Notes under the pieces: generated by a model | Told to the model about the DNA's origin: nothing | Seen by the model: only the letters and a program-made list of their open reading frames with translations | Databases searched by the model: none | NCBI RefSeq assembly: GCF_020511155.1 | Contig: NZ_CP041216.1 | Coordinates: 1,612,001 to 1,676,000 of the forward strand | Source: Shewanella glacialimarina | Lineage (GTDB): Bacteria > Pseudomonadota > Gammaproteobacteria > Enterobacterales > Shewanellaceae | Direction of reading: 5' to 3' | DNA length: 64,000 bases | Part shown: piece by piece, positions 46,601-56,075 of the stretch | Position numbering within the stretch: the first letter of the stretch is position 1 | Layout: each line of letters begins with the position of its first letter | Program-made: the position numbers and the translations under genes

Positions 46601-47563
46601 GCTGATACTGACGTTGTAGCCAATATAATTACCCGAAAGATTAATGAGCTCGAATACGTCTTTTCTATCACCTAGCTGTAGCATGCTATCAACTGAGGTT
46701 AATTGTTTTACAAATAATCGAAACGGAAGATAAACCGCAGGTAATTGGGCTAACGGCCATTGTTTGTTGGCATCAGTTGCTACTTGAACATCATTTATTC
46801 CGTCACTTTGCGGAATAATCACTTCTAGCCCAACGCTGCTTAGGTGCTCGACCTTTAAGCCTGTTTCATTCCAAATTGCCTGAGCCTTGAGTCGCGCCGC
46901 ATTATAATGCATGTCGTTTACAGTGATATTCACGTTGGTTAATTCAGCATGATTGAGGCTAATGTCAAATGGCAGTTGCAATAATGCATGTTCATCTAAT
47001 GAAGCATCATCAGCACTGGCATTTTCATTTACTGTAGCGGCATTGCTAAACTGGTCAGTTTGAATATTGACCTTAACAGTAGATGCTTTTAGGTTATTGA
47101 CGCAAAGCTGCTTGTTGATAAAACAGCGTGGTAACCAGTCCAGAGTCAGGCCTTCAATTTCAACACTCATTCCGTCCATCGACCAAGATGCATAGTGTAA
47201 CTTTAGATCACTATTAATGGCGCCTGATTGATAATCTAAGGTTAAATTAGGCACTAACTGGCTGGCGACAAGAATGCCAATTTTACTGCCAAAGGAGGTG
47301 CCAAGCACTAATGCAGTAACAACAAGTAGAACAAGTGGAATATAAATTAATAATCGGGTGTAGAACTTAAAAGTTCGCCATAGCTGTTTAAGTAGACCTA
47401 TGGCTACAGAATCTTTTGGCTTTATGTTTTCAGCTCTGTTTTGTTCTACACCATTTTGAGATGTGGCACTGTCTGAAACGGCATTCTCGCCTTGTTGCTC
47501 AGGCATTAGTGGGTTGGCTGTGCTATTGGCAGCGTTCGATGTGTTGTTATCAGACGTATTCAT
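43607..47563 (-). CDS. tamB: Translocation and assembly module subunit TamB
   Basis: 1318 residues, the usual size. One N-terminal membrane helix (about residues 68-90, LLIYIPLVLLVVTALVLGTSFG) after a charged cytosolic tail, then a very long beta-helical AsmA-like groove and the C-terminal DUF490 domain (GVAVSNDVIFND..., GEVQFVGPIEVPNLNIEAI, VRVTGTPMRPTVTVFSNPAKEQAEVLSYILTG), ending YNYDFD. TamB bridges inner and outer membranes, and is linked to outer-membrane protein insertion and to phospholipid transport. Its start overlaps the tamA stop by one base. Confidence 0.95.
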   Translation of the reverse strand: MNTSDNNTSNAANSTANPLMPEQQGENAVSDSATSQNGVEQNRAENIKPKDSVAIGLLKQLWRTFKFYTRLLIYIPLVLLVVTALVLGTSFGSKIGILVASQLVPNLTLDYQSGAINSDLKLHYASWSMDGMSVEIEGLTLDWLPRCFINKQLCVNNLKASTVKVNIQTDQFSNAATVNENASADDASLDEHALLQLPFDISLNHAELTNVNITVNDMHYNAARLKAQAIWNETGLKVEHLSSVGLEVIIPQSDGINDVQVATDANKQWPLAQLPAVYLPFRLFVKQLTSVDSMLQLGDRKDVFELINLSGNYIGYNVSISQLLVNHTYGNIDLIGDIHLVDHYPMDIKVKAQISNITEIPHLHDQTLNLEMTDDLSNLGIELKVAGNTQINLQGVIDLTRPSVPFNVELTNSKLIWPLENELYTADIKTLNAKGSIDTIKGQLSGSFNSPYQPELSLDSTFAYQQQTLTFNNLDIVSEAGKFNIAGDINLADNISWQVNVNMQDLRLQHIQWLNQHLPMRSKISGQFTTHGNIANNKWNIGIDDASLQGRMNGYPLTLEGQVIVDQDFTVNANNLHATALGADLFVNGRVDEMWDINLELNVPDLSQWLAGARGNLHAKVNVTGENSHPNVDLSAEMQSTSYLGAKLDNLSLKAHYLPFDKHQYSLSLSSQNIYYKGYKLTSLQLDSKGDESQQTSSMNTSGDTSIKSELISQTDLKKETISAQLNQLNIDNILGSWQLDAPLSLAWDQLKNRGNIGAFCISHPSNKFCLTNNVTLGPTGQAEINFSGNPGQLFAPIMSKNIDWNGNAALTSQINWQPKHKPTASINFTLLPGNIKLIRNTNNIVSIDYQQLLLTANLDEKQLRTTISADSEGIASLQAEINVNVTPDKSLDGFIHINSLNLEPFGEFFPRIQTLQGDLSSRIALAGSLDTPELTGNIKLAEGAFALSSNPTLLEKIYLGLQLNGQQATLDGQLHIGDGQALVNGSLYWPNGQVSGDISFKGDNLAVIQPPIAILNVSPNLNIQFDMQQVSVKGALDIPSGQIKIMQLSEGGVAVSNDVIFNDSISELEVKTSPYAILADININVGNELSIDGMGLTGKLAGSLRLQQQAFKPPLLFGDIRVTNGNYKFMGQTLKINAGEVQFVGPIEVPNLNIEAIKEIKEEDLTAGVRVTGTPMRPTVTVFSNPAKEQAEVLSYILTGKGFSSTNDQQSNSLMMGAALSLGSQVDGGAINNIGSTARGVIEKFGFSNVQLDANDDGRMAISGFIGEDLMIKYGIGVFNPGYEMTVRYYLLSQLYLETVSGTISQSLDIYYNYDFD

Positions 47564-49410
47564 TATAACTCAGTCCCCATGGTTAAATGGAAACGGAACG
47601 AGCGATCAACGGTTTCAGTTTCTTTTAAGCCAAAACCAAGATCGAACTTAATTGGGCCGATAGGGGAAATCCAATGAACACCACCACCGACCGAGACCAC
47701 TGATTCAAACTGGTCTGTGTCAAATGCATTACCGCCATCAATAAATGTCGCTAGACGCCACGTTGGGGTTAAATAATACTGATACTCAAGACTGCCGACG
47801 AGTAGGTAACGACCACCCACAACCTGCCGTGAGATACCACCTTCGGTATTAGTATAATCAATATATGGGCCTAACTCTTGATATCGATAGCCACGTATCG
47901 ATTGATCACCACCGGCAAAATACCTCAGTGAAGGCGATATGAAGGGAATATCTTCTTTATCTGCGATATTAGCGCCTATGTCTAACCGGGCGACAAATCG
48001 ATGTTTGTCATAAAAGGTATCTATCCATTTCAGTTTTGCCTGCAAACGCGCTAATTGAATGGCCGAGCCTAAATTTGGATCGGCATACTCAACACTGTAG
48101 GTTTGGCGAAAACCAGATTTAGGGTCGAGGGTGTTATCGCCACGGACAGTATTTGACATAGTTAAACCAAATAAATAAAAATTTGGCATATAGTCTGTAT
48201 CTAACTGATTATAAAACTCCTTAATGGCTTCAAAAGAGTAACCCAATAACCAGTTGTCTTCGGTGCGACGTTGTCTAATAAAGCCTATTTGATATTTTTC
48301 GGACTCTAATTGGCCAGTATTGACGAACTTTCTATCATCGGCACTGTATTCCTGGGTGACGCCATATTTGTCGCGTAATAACCCAACTCTGATTTTTAGC
48401 TGGTCATCTAATGGATGTGTAAGAGGAATTGTATAGGTCGTTAACAGTTTAGGTCTGTCAGGTGCCCATTCAGCAGTGGTTTCTTGCTTATGACCAAAGC
48501 GGTTAACCTGCGGTGTCCGCAAGGTGAGCCGAATACGAGGCTCAACCCCGTTATCACTACTATTACCAATATCTACACCCGCGCCTATTTCTAGCGAATG
48601 ACTTGCACGTGGGGTAAGTTCAACAAGCACGGGGACATTACCGTCTTTTATTTGGTCAATTTGTGGCAACACTTTAATATTGCTGAAGTAACCTGTATCA
48701 ATTAGATTTCGGTTTAAGGTACCTAAGTCAGACGTGGCGTAAGGGGTATCAAGTTTAAACGGCACCAGTGCTTGTACTATGTTGTCGTTAAGAGTATGGC
48801 CTTCAAATGTTACGTCCCCTAAATGGTAACGTTGTCCAGATTGGAAATGAAGATTGATTTGGGCGGTATTATTATCTCGATTGATGACAATTTCAGAACG
48901 GGTAATTTTACCATCGAAATAACCGCGGGCTAACGCTAAAGTGACCAGTTGCGATTTTATGTCTTCGTACACACCGTGATGTAGCTTATCTCCAGGTTTA
49001 ATGGTTAGCCCATCAAGCCAACGCATAAAAGTACGATCCTCTAACATTTCATCATCAAAGCCGATATCAATCCACTGAAGGATTACTGGTTCTCCTGGCT
49101 CAACCTTAATGTTGAGTTGCCAGGGGCCGGTTTCAGTTTCAACCACACTGACTTCAATTTTAGCACGATAAAAGCCCATGGATTCTAAGGCCTCGGTGGT
49201 ATTGTCTTCTACACCGAATAAATATGCCCGACGTTGTATTTCATTTTGAGGGGCTTGCCCCAAGTGGGAGATAATATTTTTCTTCAGTGGGCTTTTAACG
49301 CCCGAAATTGAAACTGTTAACCAATCATCTGCCGCCATGATGCTGTTGCTGCAAAATACAGCAAATGTAATGATGAGAAAAAGGCTAAATTTTAGATATT
49401 TAATTAACAA
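47563..49410 (-). CDS. tamA: Translocation and assembly module subunit TamA (Omp85 family)
   Basis: 615 residues: signal peptide (FSLFLIITFAVFCSNSIMAA), three POTRA domains (about residues 30-265), then a 16-strand Omp85 barrel with the conserved loop motif RYFAGGDQSIRGYRYQELGP and the final strands IGPIKFDLGFGLKE ... RFHLTMGTEL. It forms the outer-membrane half of the TAM complex with TamB. The start at 49410 is 109 bp from the divergent isoaspartyl peptidase. Confidence 0.95.
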   Translation of the reverse strand: MLIKYLKFSLFLIITFAVFCSNSIMAADDWLTVSISGVKSPLKKNIISHLGQAPQNEIQRRAYLFGVEDNTTEALESMGFYRAKIEVSVVETETGPWQLNIKVEPGEPVILQWIDIGFDDEMLEDRTFMRWLDGLTIKPGDKLHHGVYEDIKSQLVTLALARGYFDGKITRSEIVINRDNNTAQINLHFQSGQRYHLGDVTFEGHTLNDNIVQALVPFKLDTPYATSDLGTLNRNLIDTGYFSNIKVLPQIDQIKDGNVPVLVELTPRASHSLEIGAGVDIGNSSDNGVEPRIRLTLRTPQVNRFGHKQETTAEWAPDRPKLLTTYTIPLTHPLDDQLKIRVGLLRDKYGVTQEYSADDRKFVNTGQLESEKYQIGFIRQRRTEDNWLLGYSFEAIKEFYNQLDTDYMPNFYLFGLTMSNTVRGDNTLDPKSGFRQTYSVEYADPNLGSAIQLARLQAKLKWIDTFYDKHRFVARLDIGANIADKEDIPFISPSLRYFAGGDQSIRGYRYQELGPYIDYTNTEGGISRQVVGGRYLLVGSLEYQYYLTPTWRLATFIDGGNAFDTDQFESVVSVGGGVHWISPIGPIKFDLGFGLKETETVDRSFRFHLTMGTEL

Positions 49411-49519
49411 TATTAAGGTACTTACCGATTTAGGCGCATATTATGTATATTGTCGCTAGAAAGCGTTAAAGTCGCAAGGCAAACTATGGGTAGAATTAAT
49501 CCTAAAGGAAAGAAATATA

Positions 49520-50572
49520 ATGAAAAATAAACTTTTTAACCGTTTAAGTGTGGGGATGAGCTTAATGCCATTATTAATTGGCTTAAGTTTTAATCTACAG
49601 GCAGATGATAATAAACCCTTTGCAATAGCGATTCATGGCGGTGCAGGGACCATTAATGAAGCCGATTTAAGCGAAGTACAACAGCAAGCCTATCGTGATA
49701 AATTACAACAGGCTATTGATGCAGGTCATCAAATTTTGACTCAAGGTGGCGACAGTCTGGATGCTGTTCAAGCAGCAATTAACGTATTAGAGGACAGCCC
49801 GTTATTTAACGCTGGTGTTGGAGCGGTATATACCTTTGATGGCAAACATGAGTTAGACGCGTCTGTAATGGATGGGCGAAATATGGCAGCGGGCGCAGTT
49901 GCTGGCGTTAGCCACATTAAAAACCCAATTAACTTAGCGCGGGCAGTGATGGAAAAATCTCCCCATGTGATGTTATATGGCCAAGGTGCAGAAGAGTTTG
50001 CCATATCACAGGGAATGGACTTTGTGCCAAATCAACATTTTGATACCCCGCATAGATATAATCAATTACTTGATGCAAAGAAGAAAATAATGGAATCAGA
50101 ATTGCTGGACAATGATTATCAAGCGTCGGTTAATAAATTAGACGACAACTATAAGTTTGGTACCGTTGGTGCAGTTGCCTTAGATAAACAGGGTAATTTA
50201 GCCGCAGGAACATCAACGGGTGGTATGACGGCAAAAAGGTTTGGTCGCATAGGTGATGCCCCAGTCATTGGCGCGGGTAATTATGCTGAAAATGGCACTT
50301 GTGCTATTTCTGCGACAGGACATGGTGAATTTTTTATTCGTTATAATGTGGCTGCCGATATTTGTGCGCGGGTTAAATATCAGCAAAAATCAATTATACA
50401 AGCAGCGGATGAAGTGATTAACCAAAGACTAGTAGAAGCCGGCGGGACTGGTGGTGTGATAGCCATTGATGCTAAAGGTAATATCGCAACACCGTTTAAC
50501 ACCTCGGGTATGTACCGTGCAACTAAAGTGGGTAATGAGCCTGCTAATATTATGATTTGGAGAGATAAATAA
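49520..50572 (+). CDS. Isoaspartyl peptidase / L-asparaginase, exported
   Basis: 350 residues of the plant-type (Ntn-hydrolase) asparaginase family. A signal peptide (SLMPLLIGLSFNLQA) precedes IAIHGGAGTINEADL; the autocleavage/nucleophile Thr lies in KFGTVGAVALD, followed by STGGMTAKRFGRIGDAPVIGAGNYA and the substrate-binding ATGHGEFFIRY. The precursor self-cleaves before that Thr. It releases amino acids from isoaspartyl peptides and asparagine. E. coli IaaA is cytoplasmic; here a periplasmic form is predicted. AAAGGAAAG lies before the ATG. Confidence 0.92.
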   Translation: MKNKLFNRLSVGMSLMPLLIGLSFNLQADDNKPFAIAIHGGAGTINEADLSEVQQQAYRDKLQQAIDAGHQILTQGGDSLDAVQAAINVLEDSPLFNAGVGAVYTFDGKHELDASVMDGRNMAAGAVAGVSHIKNPINLARAVMEKSPHVMLYGQGAEEFAISQGMDFVPNQHFDTPHRYNQLLDAKKKIMESELLDNDYQASVNKLDDNYKFGTVGAVALDKQGNLAAGTSTGGMTAKRFGRIGDAPVIGAGNYAENGTCAISATGHGEFFIRYNVAADICARVKYQQKSIIQAADEVINQRLVEAGGTGGVIAIDAKGNIATPFNTSGMYRATKVGNEPANIMIWRDK

Positions 50573-50788
50573 GCATAGGTTCTGAGAGGTTTTCATGTGT
50601 GAATGAGTTTTTACTTTGAAAACCAATCAATCGATTATGTCGATTAAAATGATTAGATTTATTTTAATGCTCTTTAATAATTTTTGACTAAACTTAAGTA
50701 TGAAGTTGAGCCTTGTGTGCCAAGTTTATCTATTGTCAGCTTAGGTTGGGATCTAACAGGCAGTCAAACATCATTATGGGGATATTAA

Positions 50789-51205
50789 ATGGATTCAATT
50801 AAAATTATCGATTATATGGACAAGCGTCCTGTGTTGCTTAAAGCAGATATGTCAATTGCGGTTGCTGTTGAAAAGTTAATTACCAGTAACAAACCCGGCG
50901 CACCAGTAGTGGGTGAATCTGGCGAGTTAGTGGGTTTTTTATCTCAACAAGACTGCCTTGCCGTCATGTTAAAAAGCAGTTATCACTGCGATTTAACTAG
51001 TATGGTAACAGATTGCATGAAAACCGATGTACTGAGTGTCGGCCCACAGGACAGTATGTTGCATTTAGCTGAACAAATGACAGGCGCTAAACCCAAAATT
51101 TATCCTGTGGTAGAAGATGGCAAAGTGATAGGTGCGATAACTCGTCAAGATGTACTAAAAGCGATGAACATCTACATGCAACAATGTTATTTAGCGCCAG
51201 CCTAG
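50789..51205 (+). CDS. CBS-domain-pair protein
   Basis: 138 residues made almost wholly of two CBS domains (DMSIAVAVEKLITSNKPGAPVVGESGELVGFLSQQDCL and SVGPQDSMLHLAEQMTG...IYPVVEDGKVIGAITRQDVLKAM). Such stand-alone pairs bind adenine nucleotides and regulate partner proteins; no partner is evident. It lies alone between the isoaspartyl peptidase and hrpA genes. Confidence 0.88.
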   Translation: MDSIKIIDYMDKRPVLLKADMSIAVAVEKLITSNKPGAPVVGESGELVGFLSQQDCLAVMLKSSYHCDLTSMVTDCMKTDVLSVGPQDSMLHLAEQMTGAKPKIYPVVEDGKVIGAITRQDVLKAMNIYMQQCYLAPA

Positions 51206-51333
51206 GGTTAAATTACTTTTAAAGTCATATATGCTTAAAAAGGCACCAAACTAACGCGCGAAAACATACCAATGTGTCAGCTTCCTTGCTAGGATCGATA
51301 TTTTCGATTTCGATGCTAGCTAAGGAAACAAAT

Positions 51334-54300
51334 TTGAACGCGGATCTTAAGCCACTCTCCAAAGCATTTTTACAGCGTTGTGTGCAAACTGACGCGGCCT
51401 ACATTCGTCGTCGTTTGTTTCGGCTCAATAAACAAACATCGTCAGATCCTACAAATGCTGCTGCCAGAGAAAAAGCGATTGCAGAATTAGAAGCTAGAGC
51501 TATTGCATCGGTTGAAAAAGTACAGCTGCGTCTGCAAAATCGGCCTAAAATAAACTATCCTGACGACTTACCCATTTCGCAAAAACGTGACGAAATTGCC
51601 AGTGCAATAGCGACTAATCAAGTGGTGATTGTTGCAGGTGAAACTGGCTCGGGTAAAACCACCCAGTTGCCTAAAATTTGCCTTGATCTTGGTTTAGGTT
51701 GTCGTGGCATTATTGGCCACACCCAACCACGTCGTTTGGCTGCCCGCAGCGTTGCCAGCCGTATAGCGGATGAATTGAATAGTCCACTTGGTGATGTTGT
51801 TGGTTTTAAGGTGCGTTTTGCTGATGCCATCAGCGAGAACAGTTATGTGAAGTTAATGACCGACGGTATTTTATTGGCAGAATTAACCTCAGATAAATAC
51901 CTAAATCAATATGACGCGATTATTATTGATGAAGCGCATGAGCGCAGTTTGAATATCGATTTTATTTTAGGTTACTTGAAGCAAGTCCTTAAAAAACGTC
52001 CTGAACTAAAAGTCATTATTACTTCAGCGACCATTGATGTTGAACGTTTTTCTCAGCATTTTGATAATGCTCCCGTTATCCAAGTATCAGGCCGTACTTA
52101 TCCTGTTGACACCCGTTATCGTCCATTAGTGCAAGACAATGATCCCGATAGGGATGTGACTGATGGCATTTTTGCCGCAGTAGATGAGCTGATTGCTGAA
52201 GGCCCAGGCGATATTCTGATATTTATGAATGGTGAGCGGGAAATTCGCGACACCACAGATATGCTGCGTAAACAAAATTATCGTGATACCGAAATTTTGC
52301 CGTTATACGCGCGTCTTTCTTATGGTGAGCAGTCTAAAATATTTAAAAGCCACATAGGCCGCCGCATTGTATTAGCGACTAACGTGGCAGAAACCTCATT
52401 AACTGTGCCCGGTATTCGTTATGTTATCGACCCCGGTACGGCGCGAATGAGTCGTTATAGTTATCGCACCAAAGTGCAGCGCTTACCGATTGAGCCTATT
52501 TCTCAAGCCAGTGCCAATCAACGTCAAGGACGTTGTGGTCGTGTTGGCCCTGGTATTTGTATTCGTCTGTATGACGAAACTGATTTTATTCAACGTCCTG
52601 AATTTACCGATCCAGAAATTCTGCGCACTAATTTAGCCTCGGTTATTTTACAAATGCTGGCCATAGGTTTAGGTGATATAGCTGGGTTCCCGTTTATTCA
52701 GCCACCAGAGCAAAAGCATATTCGCGATGGTTTTTTATTGCTAGAAGAGCTGCAAGCGGTTAAAAAGCAAAAAGGCGATTTAGTGTTAACCCCGCTTGGG
52801 CGAAACTTAGCTAAAATTCCGCTAGATCCACGATTAGCCCGCATGGTGTTTGAAGCTAATCAACAGGGCTGCTTACATGAGACATTAGTAATAACCGCAG
52901 GATTATCGATTCAAGATCCCCGTGAGCGTCCCATTGATAAAAAACAAGCCGCTAACGAGTACCATAATCGCTTTGCCGATAAAGACTCTGATTTTAGTAG
53001 CTGGATTAAATTATGGGATCACATCAAGGATCAGAAACGCGAACTATCCGCTAGCCAATTTAGAAAACAGTGCCGTGATGAATACTTAGCCTATTTGCGG
53101 GTACGTGAGTGGCAAGACTTATACACTCAACTCAAACAAGCGGTTCATGAATTAAAATGGCGCTTAAATGATACTCCGGCTAGCTATGATAATTTGCATA
53201 AAGCTTTGCTGGCAGGGCTGTTAAGTCATATTGGTTTTAAAGATGTTAATAATGAATATCTAGGTGCCCGCAACCGTAAGTTTTTCGTGTTTCCGGGCTC
53301 TCCTCTGGCTAAAAAAGGTCCTAAGTGGATTATGGCGGCTGAATTAACGGAAACATCACGTTTGTTTGCCCGTTGCTGTGCCAAAATACAACCCGAATGG
53401 TTAGAGCCACTTGCAGGTCATTTGATAAAAATCAACCATGTAGAGCCGCATTTTGAAGCCAAAGCTGGCAGCGTCGTCGCACTAGAGAATCAAGTGCTTT
53501 ATGGCTTAACTATCGTCAATCGACGTCGTGTGCAGTATGGTCCTATCGATGCTATTGAAGCCCGTGAGATATTTATTCGCAGCGCGCTAGCAGAAGGGCA
53601 GTTGCAAACCAAAGAAGCCTTCTTTATCAATAATCAAAAACTGCTAGATGACATCGAAAGCCTGGAACATAAATCTCGGCGCCGGGATATATTAGTGGAT
53701 GAAGATGTGCTGGTGGACTTTTATGAGCCACGAATACCTGAAGGTATTTATAATGCGCCGCTATTTTTCAAGTGGTGGAAGCAAGCACGCATTGCACAGC
53801 CACAATTATTAGACTTTAACGCTGATTTATTAATGCAGCGAAGTGTTGAGCACATTTCAGCGTTAGATTTTCCTGAGGTTTGGCATAAAGGCAATTTAGC
53901 CCTGAAAGTCAGTTATCATTTTGAACCTGCGAATGCCGATGATGGTGTATCAGTTCACATACCTGTGGCGTTATTAAATCAAATAGATGAGCAAGATTTT
54001 GATTGGTTAGTGGCAGGGCTTCGTGAAGAAAAAGTGATTGGCTTAATTAGGTCTTTGCCTAAAACATTACGGCGTAATTTTGTGCCCGCACCTGATTATG
54101 CTAGGGCATGTGTGCAAGCCATGACGCCCTTTGAGCTGCCTTTAATCGACAGCTTATGCAAGCAATTACTGCGCATGAGCGGTACACGCATTACGGTTGA
54201 TGATTTTGATTTTAACCAATTAACAGCCCATTTATTAATTAACTTTAAAATTGAAGATGATAAAGGCGAATTAATTGCTCAAGGCCGGCAAATCGAGCCG

Positions 54301-55224
54301 TTAAAAGAGCAACTACAGGGTGTGGTGTCTAAAGCTATTCGCCAGGTGGCTGATAAAGGCATTGAACAAGACAGTTTAACTAGCTGGTCATTTGGCCATT
54401 TGCCGGAGCAATATCAGCAGCGCAAAGGGAATTATGAGGTTAAAGCATTTCCTGCGTTAATTGATAATAAAACTGACGTGTCGATTAAACTTTTTGATGA
54501 TGAGTTAGAGGCGGCCAAGCAGCATAGATTAGGCATTAGGCGGTTATTGTTGATCAATATTCCTTCACCGGTAAAGCATTTGCAAAAATCGCTGCCTAAT
54601 AAAGCTAAGCTGGCAATGTACTTTAATCCATTTGGCCAGGTACAATTTCTGATAGACGATATTATTCAGGCATCTGTGCAGCAATTACTGGAAGAAAAAA
54701 ATCTAGATGTGCGTAACGAACAACAATTTGAACAGGCTAAAGATTGGGTCAGGCAAGAATTAAACAGCACCGCTGAAAAAATTGCCTTAAAAGTCGAAAA
54801 AGTACTGACAATTTATCAAAAAATTAAGAAACGCCTAAAGGGTAAAATCAGTTTAGATATTGCCTTTGCAATGAGTGATATTCAAACACAGCTTGATAAA
54901 TTGGTATACAGGGGTTTTGTGCAAGAATGTGGTTGGGATAAGTTGACCGATGTAGCACGTTACTTATCCGCTATTGAAACTCGATTAGATAAGTTACCTG
55001 TTGACCCTAGCAGAGACCGAATACACATGCACAGCATCAGTAAGGTAGAAGGGCTGCTGGCAGCGCAATTAGCGAAAGTCCCGCGACTGCAAGCAGTACC
55101 TGAAGCGTTACATGAAGCACGCTGGATGATTGAAGAATACCGGGTGTCGTGTTTTGCTCAAGTACTTGGCACAGCGTATCCAATTTCTGAAAAACGAATT
55201 TTAAATCACATCAGCCAGGTTTAA
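51334..55224 (+). CDS. hrpA: ATP-dependent RNA helicase HrpA
   Basis: 1296 residues from a TTG at 51334, chosen because TAAGGA stands 7 bp before it and the length then matches E. coli HrpA (1300). In-frame alternatives are ATG 51313 and GTG 51274, without a good RBS. DEAH-family core: VAGETGSGKTTQLPK near residue 98, DEAHERSLNID, ITSATID, LATNVAETSLTVPGI, QRQGRCGRVGPG, followed by the winged-helix/ratchet, OB-like and long C-terminal HrpA-specific (DUF3418) regions. HrpA acts on mRNA processing and on ribosome collision rescue in E. coli. Followed by a terminator. Confidence 0.94.
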   Translation: MNADLKPLSKAFLQRCVQTDAAYIRRRLFRLNKQTSSDPTNAAAREKAIAELEARAIASVEKVQLRLQNRPKINYPDDLPISQKRDEIASAIATNQVVIVAGETGSGKTTQLPKICLDLGLGCRGIIGHTQPRRLAARSVASRIADELNSPLGDVVGFKVRFADAISENSYVKLMTDGILLAELTSDKYLNQYDAIIIDEAHERSLNIDFILGYLKQVLKKRPELKVIITSATIDVERFSQHFDNAPVIQVSGRTYPVDTRYRPLVQDNDPDRDVTDGIFAAVDELIAEGPGDILIFMNGEREIRDTTDMLRKQNYRDTEILPLYARLSYGEQSKIFKSHIGRRIVLATNVAETSLTVPGIRYVIDPGTARMSRYSYRTKVQRLPIEPISQASANQRQGRCGRVGPGICIRLYDETDFIQRPEFTDPEILRTNLASVILQMLAIGLGDIAGFPFIQPPEQKHIRDGFLLLEELQAVKKQKGDLVLTPLGRNLAKIPLDPRLARMVFEANQQGCLHETLVITAGLSIQDPRERPIDKKQAANEYHNRFADKDSDFSSWIKLWDHIKDQKRELSASQFRKQCRDEYLAYLRVREWQDLYTQLKQAVHELKWRLNDTPASYDNLHKALLAGLLSHIGFKDVNNEYLGARNRKFFVFPGSPLAKKGPKWIMAAELTETSRLFARCCAKIQPEWLEPLAGHLIKINHVEPHFEAKAGSVVALENQVLYGLTIVNRRRVQYGPIDAIEAREIFIRSALAEGQLQTKEAFFINNQKLLDDIESLEHKSRRRDILVDEDVLVDFYEPRIPEGIYNAPLFFKWWKQARIAQPQLLDFNADLLMQRSVEHISALDFPEVWHKGNLALKVSYHFEPANADDGVSVHIPVALLNQIDEQDFDWLVAGLREEKVIGLIRSLPKTLRRNFVPAPDYARACVQAMTPFELPLIDSLCKQLLRMSGTRITVDDFDFNQLTAHLLINFKIEDDKGELIAQGRQIEPLKEQLQGVVSKAIRQVADKGIEQDSLTSWSFGHLPEQYQQRKGNYEVKAFPALIDNKTDVSIKLFDDELEAAKQHRLGIRRLLLINIPSPVKHLQKSLPNKAKLAMYFNPFGQVQFLIDDIIQASVQQLLEEKNLDVRNEQQFEQAKDWVRQELNSTAEKIALKVEKVLTIYQKIKKRLKGKISLDIAFAMSDIQTQLDKLVYRGFVQECGWDKLTDVARYLSAIETRLDKLPVDPSRDRIHMHSISKVEGLLAAQLAKVPRLQAVPEALHEARWMIEEYRVSCFAQVLGTAYPISEKRILNHISQV

Positions 55225-55260
55225 GGCGTGTTTTAATTCAATAGAATCTACACAGATAAA

Positions 55261-55296
55261 AACCTCAATTTATTGTATAAGTTGAGGTTTTTTTAT
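55261..55296 (+). terminator. Terminator of hrpA
   Basis: AACCTCAA (55261-55268) pairs with TTGAGGTT (55282-55289), extended by some AT pairs, followed by TTTTTT. Confidence 0.9.
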
Positions 55297-55327
55297 GGGG
55301 ATAACTGTAAACGATTGAAACTAATAT

Positions 55328-55552
55328 TTACCGTAGTAAACGTTCTGACATCAAGCTTTGACCATAATGTTCAATAACTTCACCAACAGAATGTTGATCG
55401 AGTTGGCGCAAGGTTGAAATTTCATTAATCAGCAGATCTTGGACATCAACAGGAATACTCATATGTTCCATAAACATATGCATACCCAGATTATCACTTT
55501 GTCTAAAGAGAGCCACTAACTGGCTTGCTTCATATTCAACAAGTGCATTCAT
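55328..55552 (-). CDS. Small acidic protein of unknown function
   Basis: 74 residues, not recognised. It is mainly helical, without signal peptide or cysteines, and rich in Met and Leu (GMHMFMEHMSIPVDVQDLL, STLRQLDQHSVGEVIEHYG). AGGGAAT lies 5 bp or so before the ATG on the minus strand. Convergent with hrpA and separated from it by a terminator. Codon use looks normal, so I take it as real; no function is proposed. Confidence 0.6.
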   Translation of the reverse strand: MNALVEYEASQLVALFRQSDNLGMHMFMEHMSIPVDVQDLLINEISTLRQLDQHSVGEVIEHYGQSLMSERLLR

Positions 55553-55920
55553 GTTTATTCCCTACAAACAGGTTGGGGTAATTAAAATATAGTTTAAAAC
55601 AACGCGGTTTGTTATAACCATTAATTGTAACAGTTTCTAAATATCAGGTTTTAGGATATAAAAAGTGATTTTTGAGGTGAAAGTTTTTCATTATTTTGGC
55701 TGTTATATGGATTGTGCCACTATAAAAACATTCTATTCTGAAAGTTTTTGGTAAGTTTGTGGGTGTTAGACTAGTAATCATTAGCCCTAGGTTGATATAC
55801 TCGCCAGCAGAAGAACGTGATTGGTACTCTTCTCTGTTACTAGGTAAATGTTACTGACAAGATAGCCTAAAAATAAACATGCCTAGACCCTAAACGACCT
55901 AAGAAATGATTGGAGTTATT
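55553..55920. other. Leader region of the micro-ORF unit
   Basis: About 370 bp without a clear gene. It holds TTGATATACTC near 55792-55802, a possible promoter part, and an inverted repeat AGAAGA...TCTTCT around 55809-55835 that could fold in the leader of the following micro-ORFs. These are weak signals. Confidence 0.3.
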
Positions 55921-56001
55921 ATGGAAGTTCATGAATACGAAAACGCTTACTATCAAGTAAAAGACGACGTGTTAGAGTCTCTGCCTTCTGATGAAGAGTA
56001 G
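55921..56001 (+). CDS. Candidate 26-residue acidic micro-protein
   Basis: Begins MEVHEYENAYYQVKDD and ends SLPSDEE; nine or more acidic residues. The ATG is preceded by TTGGAG at 7-bp spacing, and the codons are ordinary for this genome. It is followed by another micro-ORF and a strong terminator, so this forms a compact unit. Not recognised; it could be a regulatory small protein or leader peptide, or part of an sRNA. Confidence 0.45.
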   Translation: MEVHEYENAYYQVKDDVLESLPSDEE

Positions 56002-56018
56002 AGTTTGAACGAGGAATA

Positions 56019-56075
56019 ATGGCCTATAGATTTAGGTTTACACTCCAAGCGACAATGCAAAAAACATTAAAATAG
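56019..56075 (+). CDS. Candidate 18-residue basic micro-protein
   Basis: MAYRFRFTLQATMQKTLK, preceded by GAGGA at 4-5 bp. It starts 17 bp after the acidic micro-ORF and its stop lies inside the left arm of the terminator. Strongly basic, in contrast to the ORF before it. Unrecognised; expression must be shown. Confidence 0.38.
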   Translation: MAYRFRFTLQATMQKTLK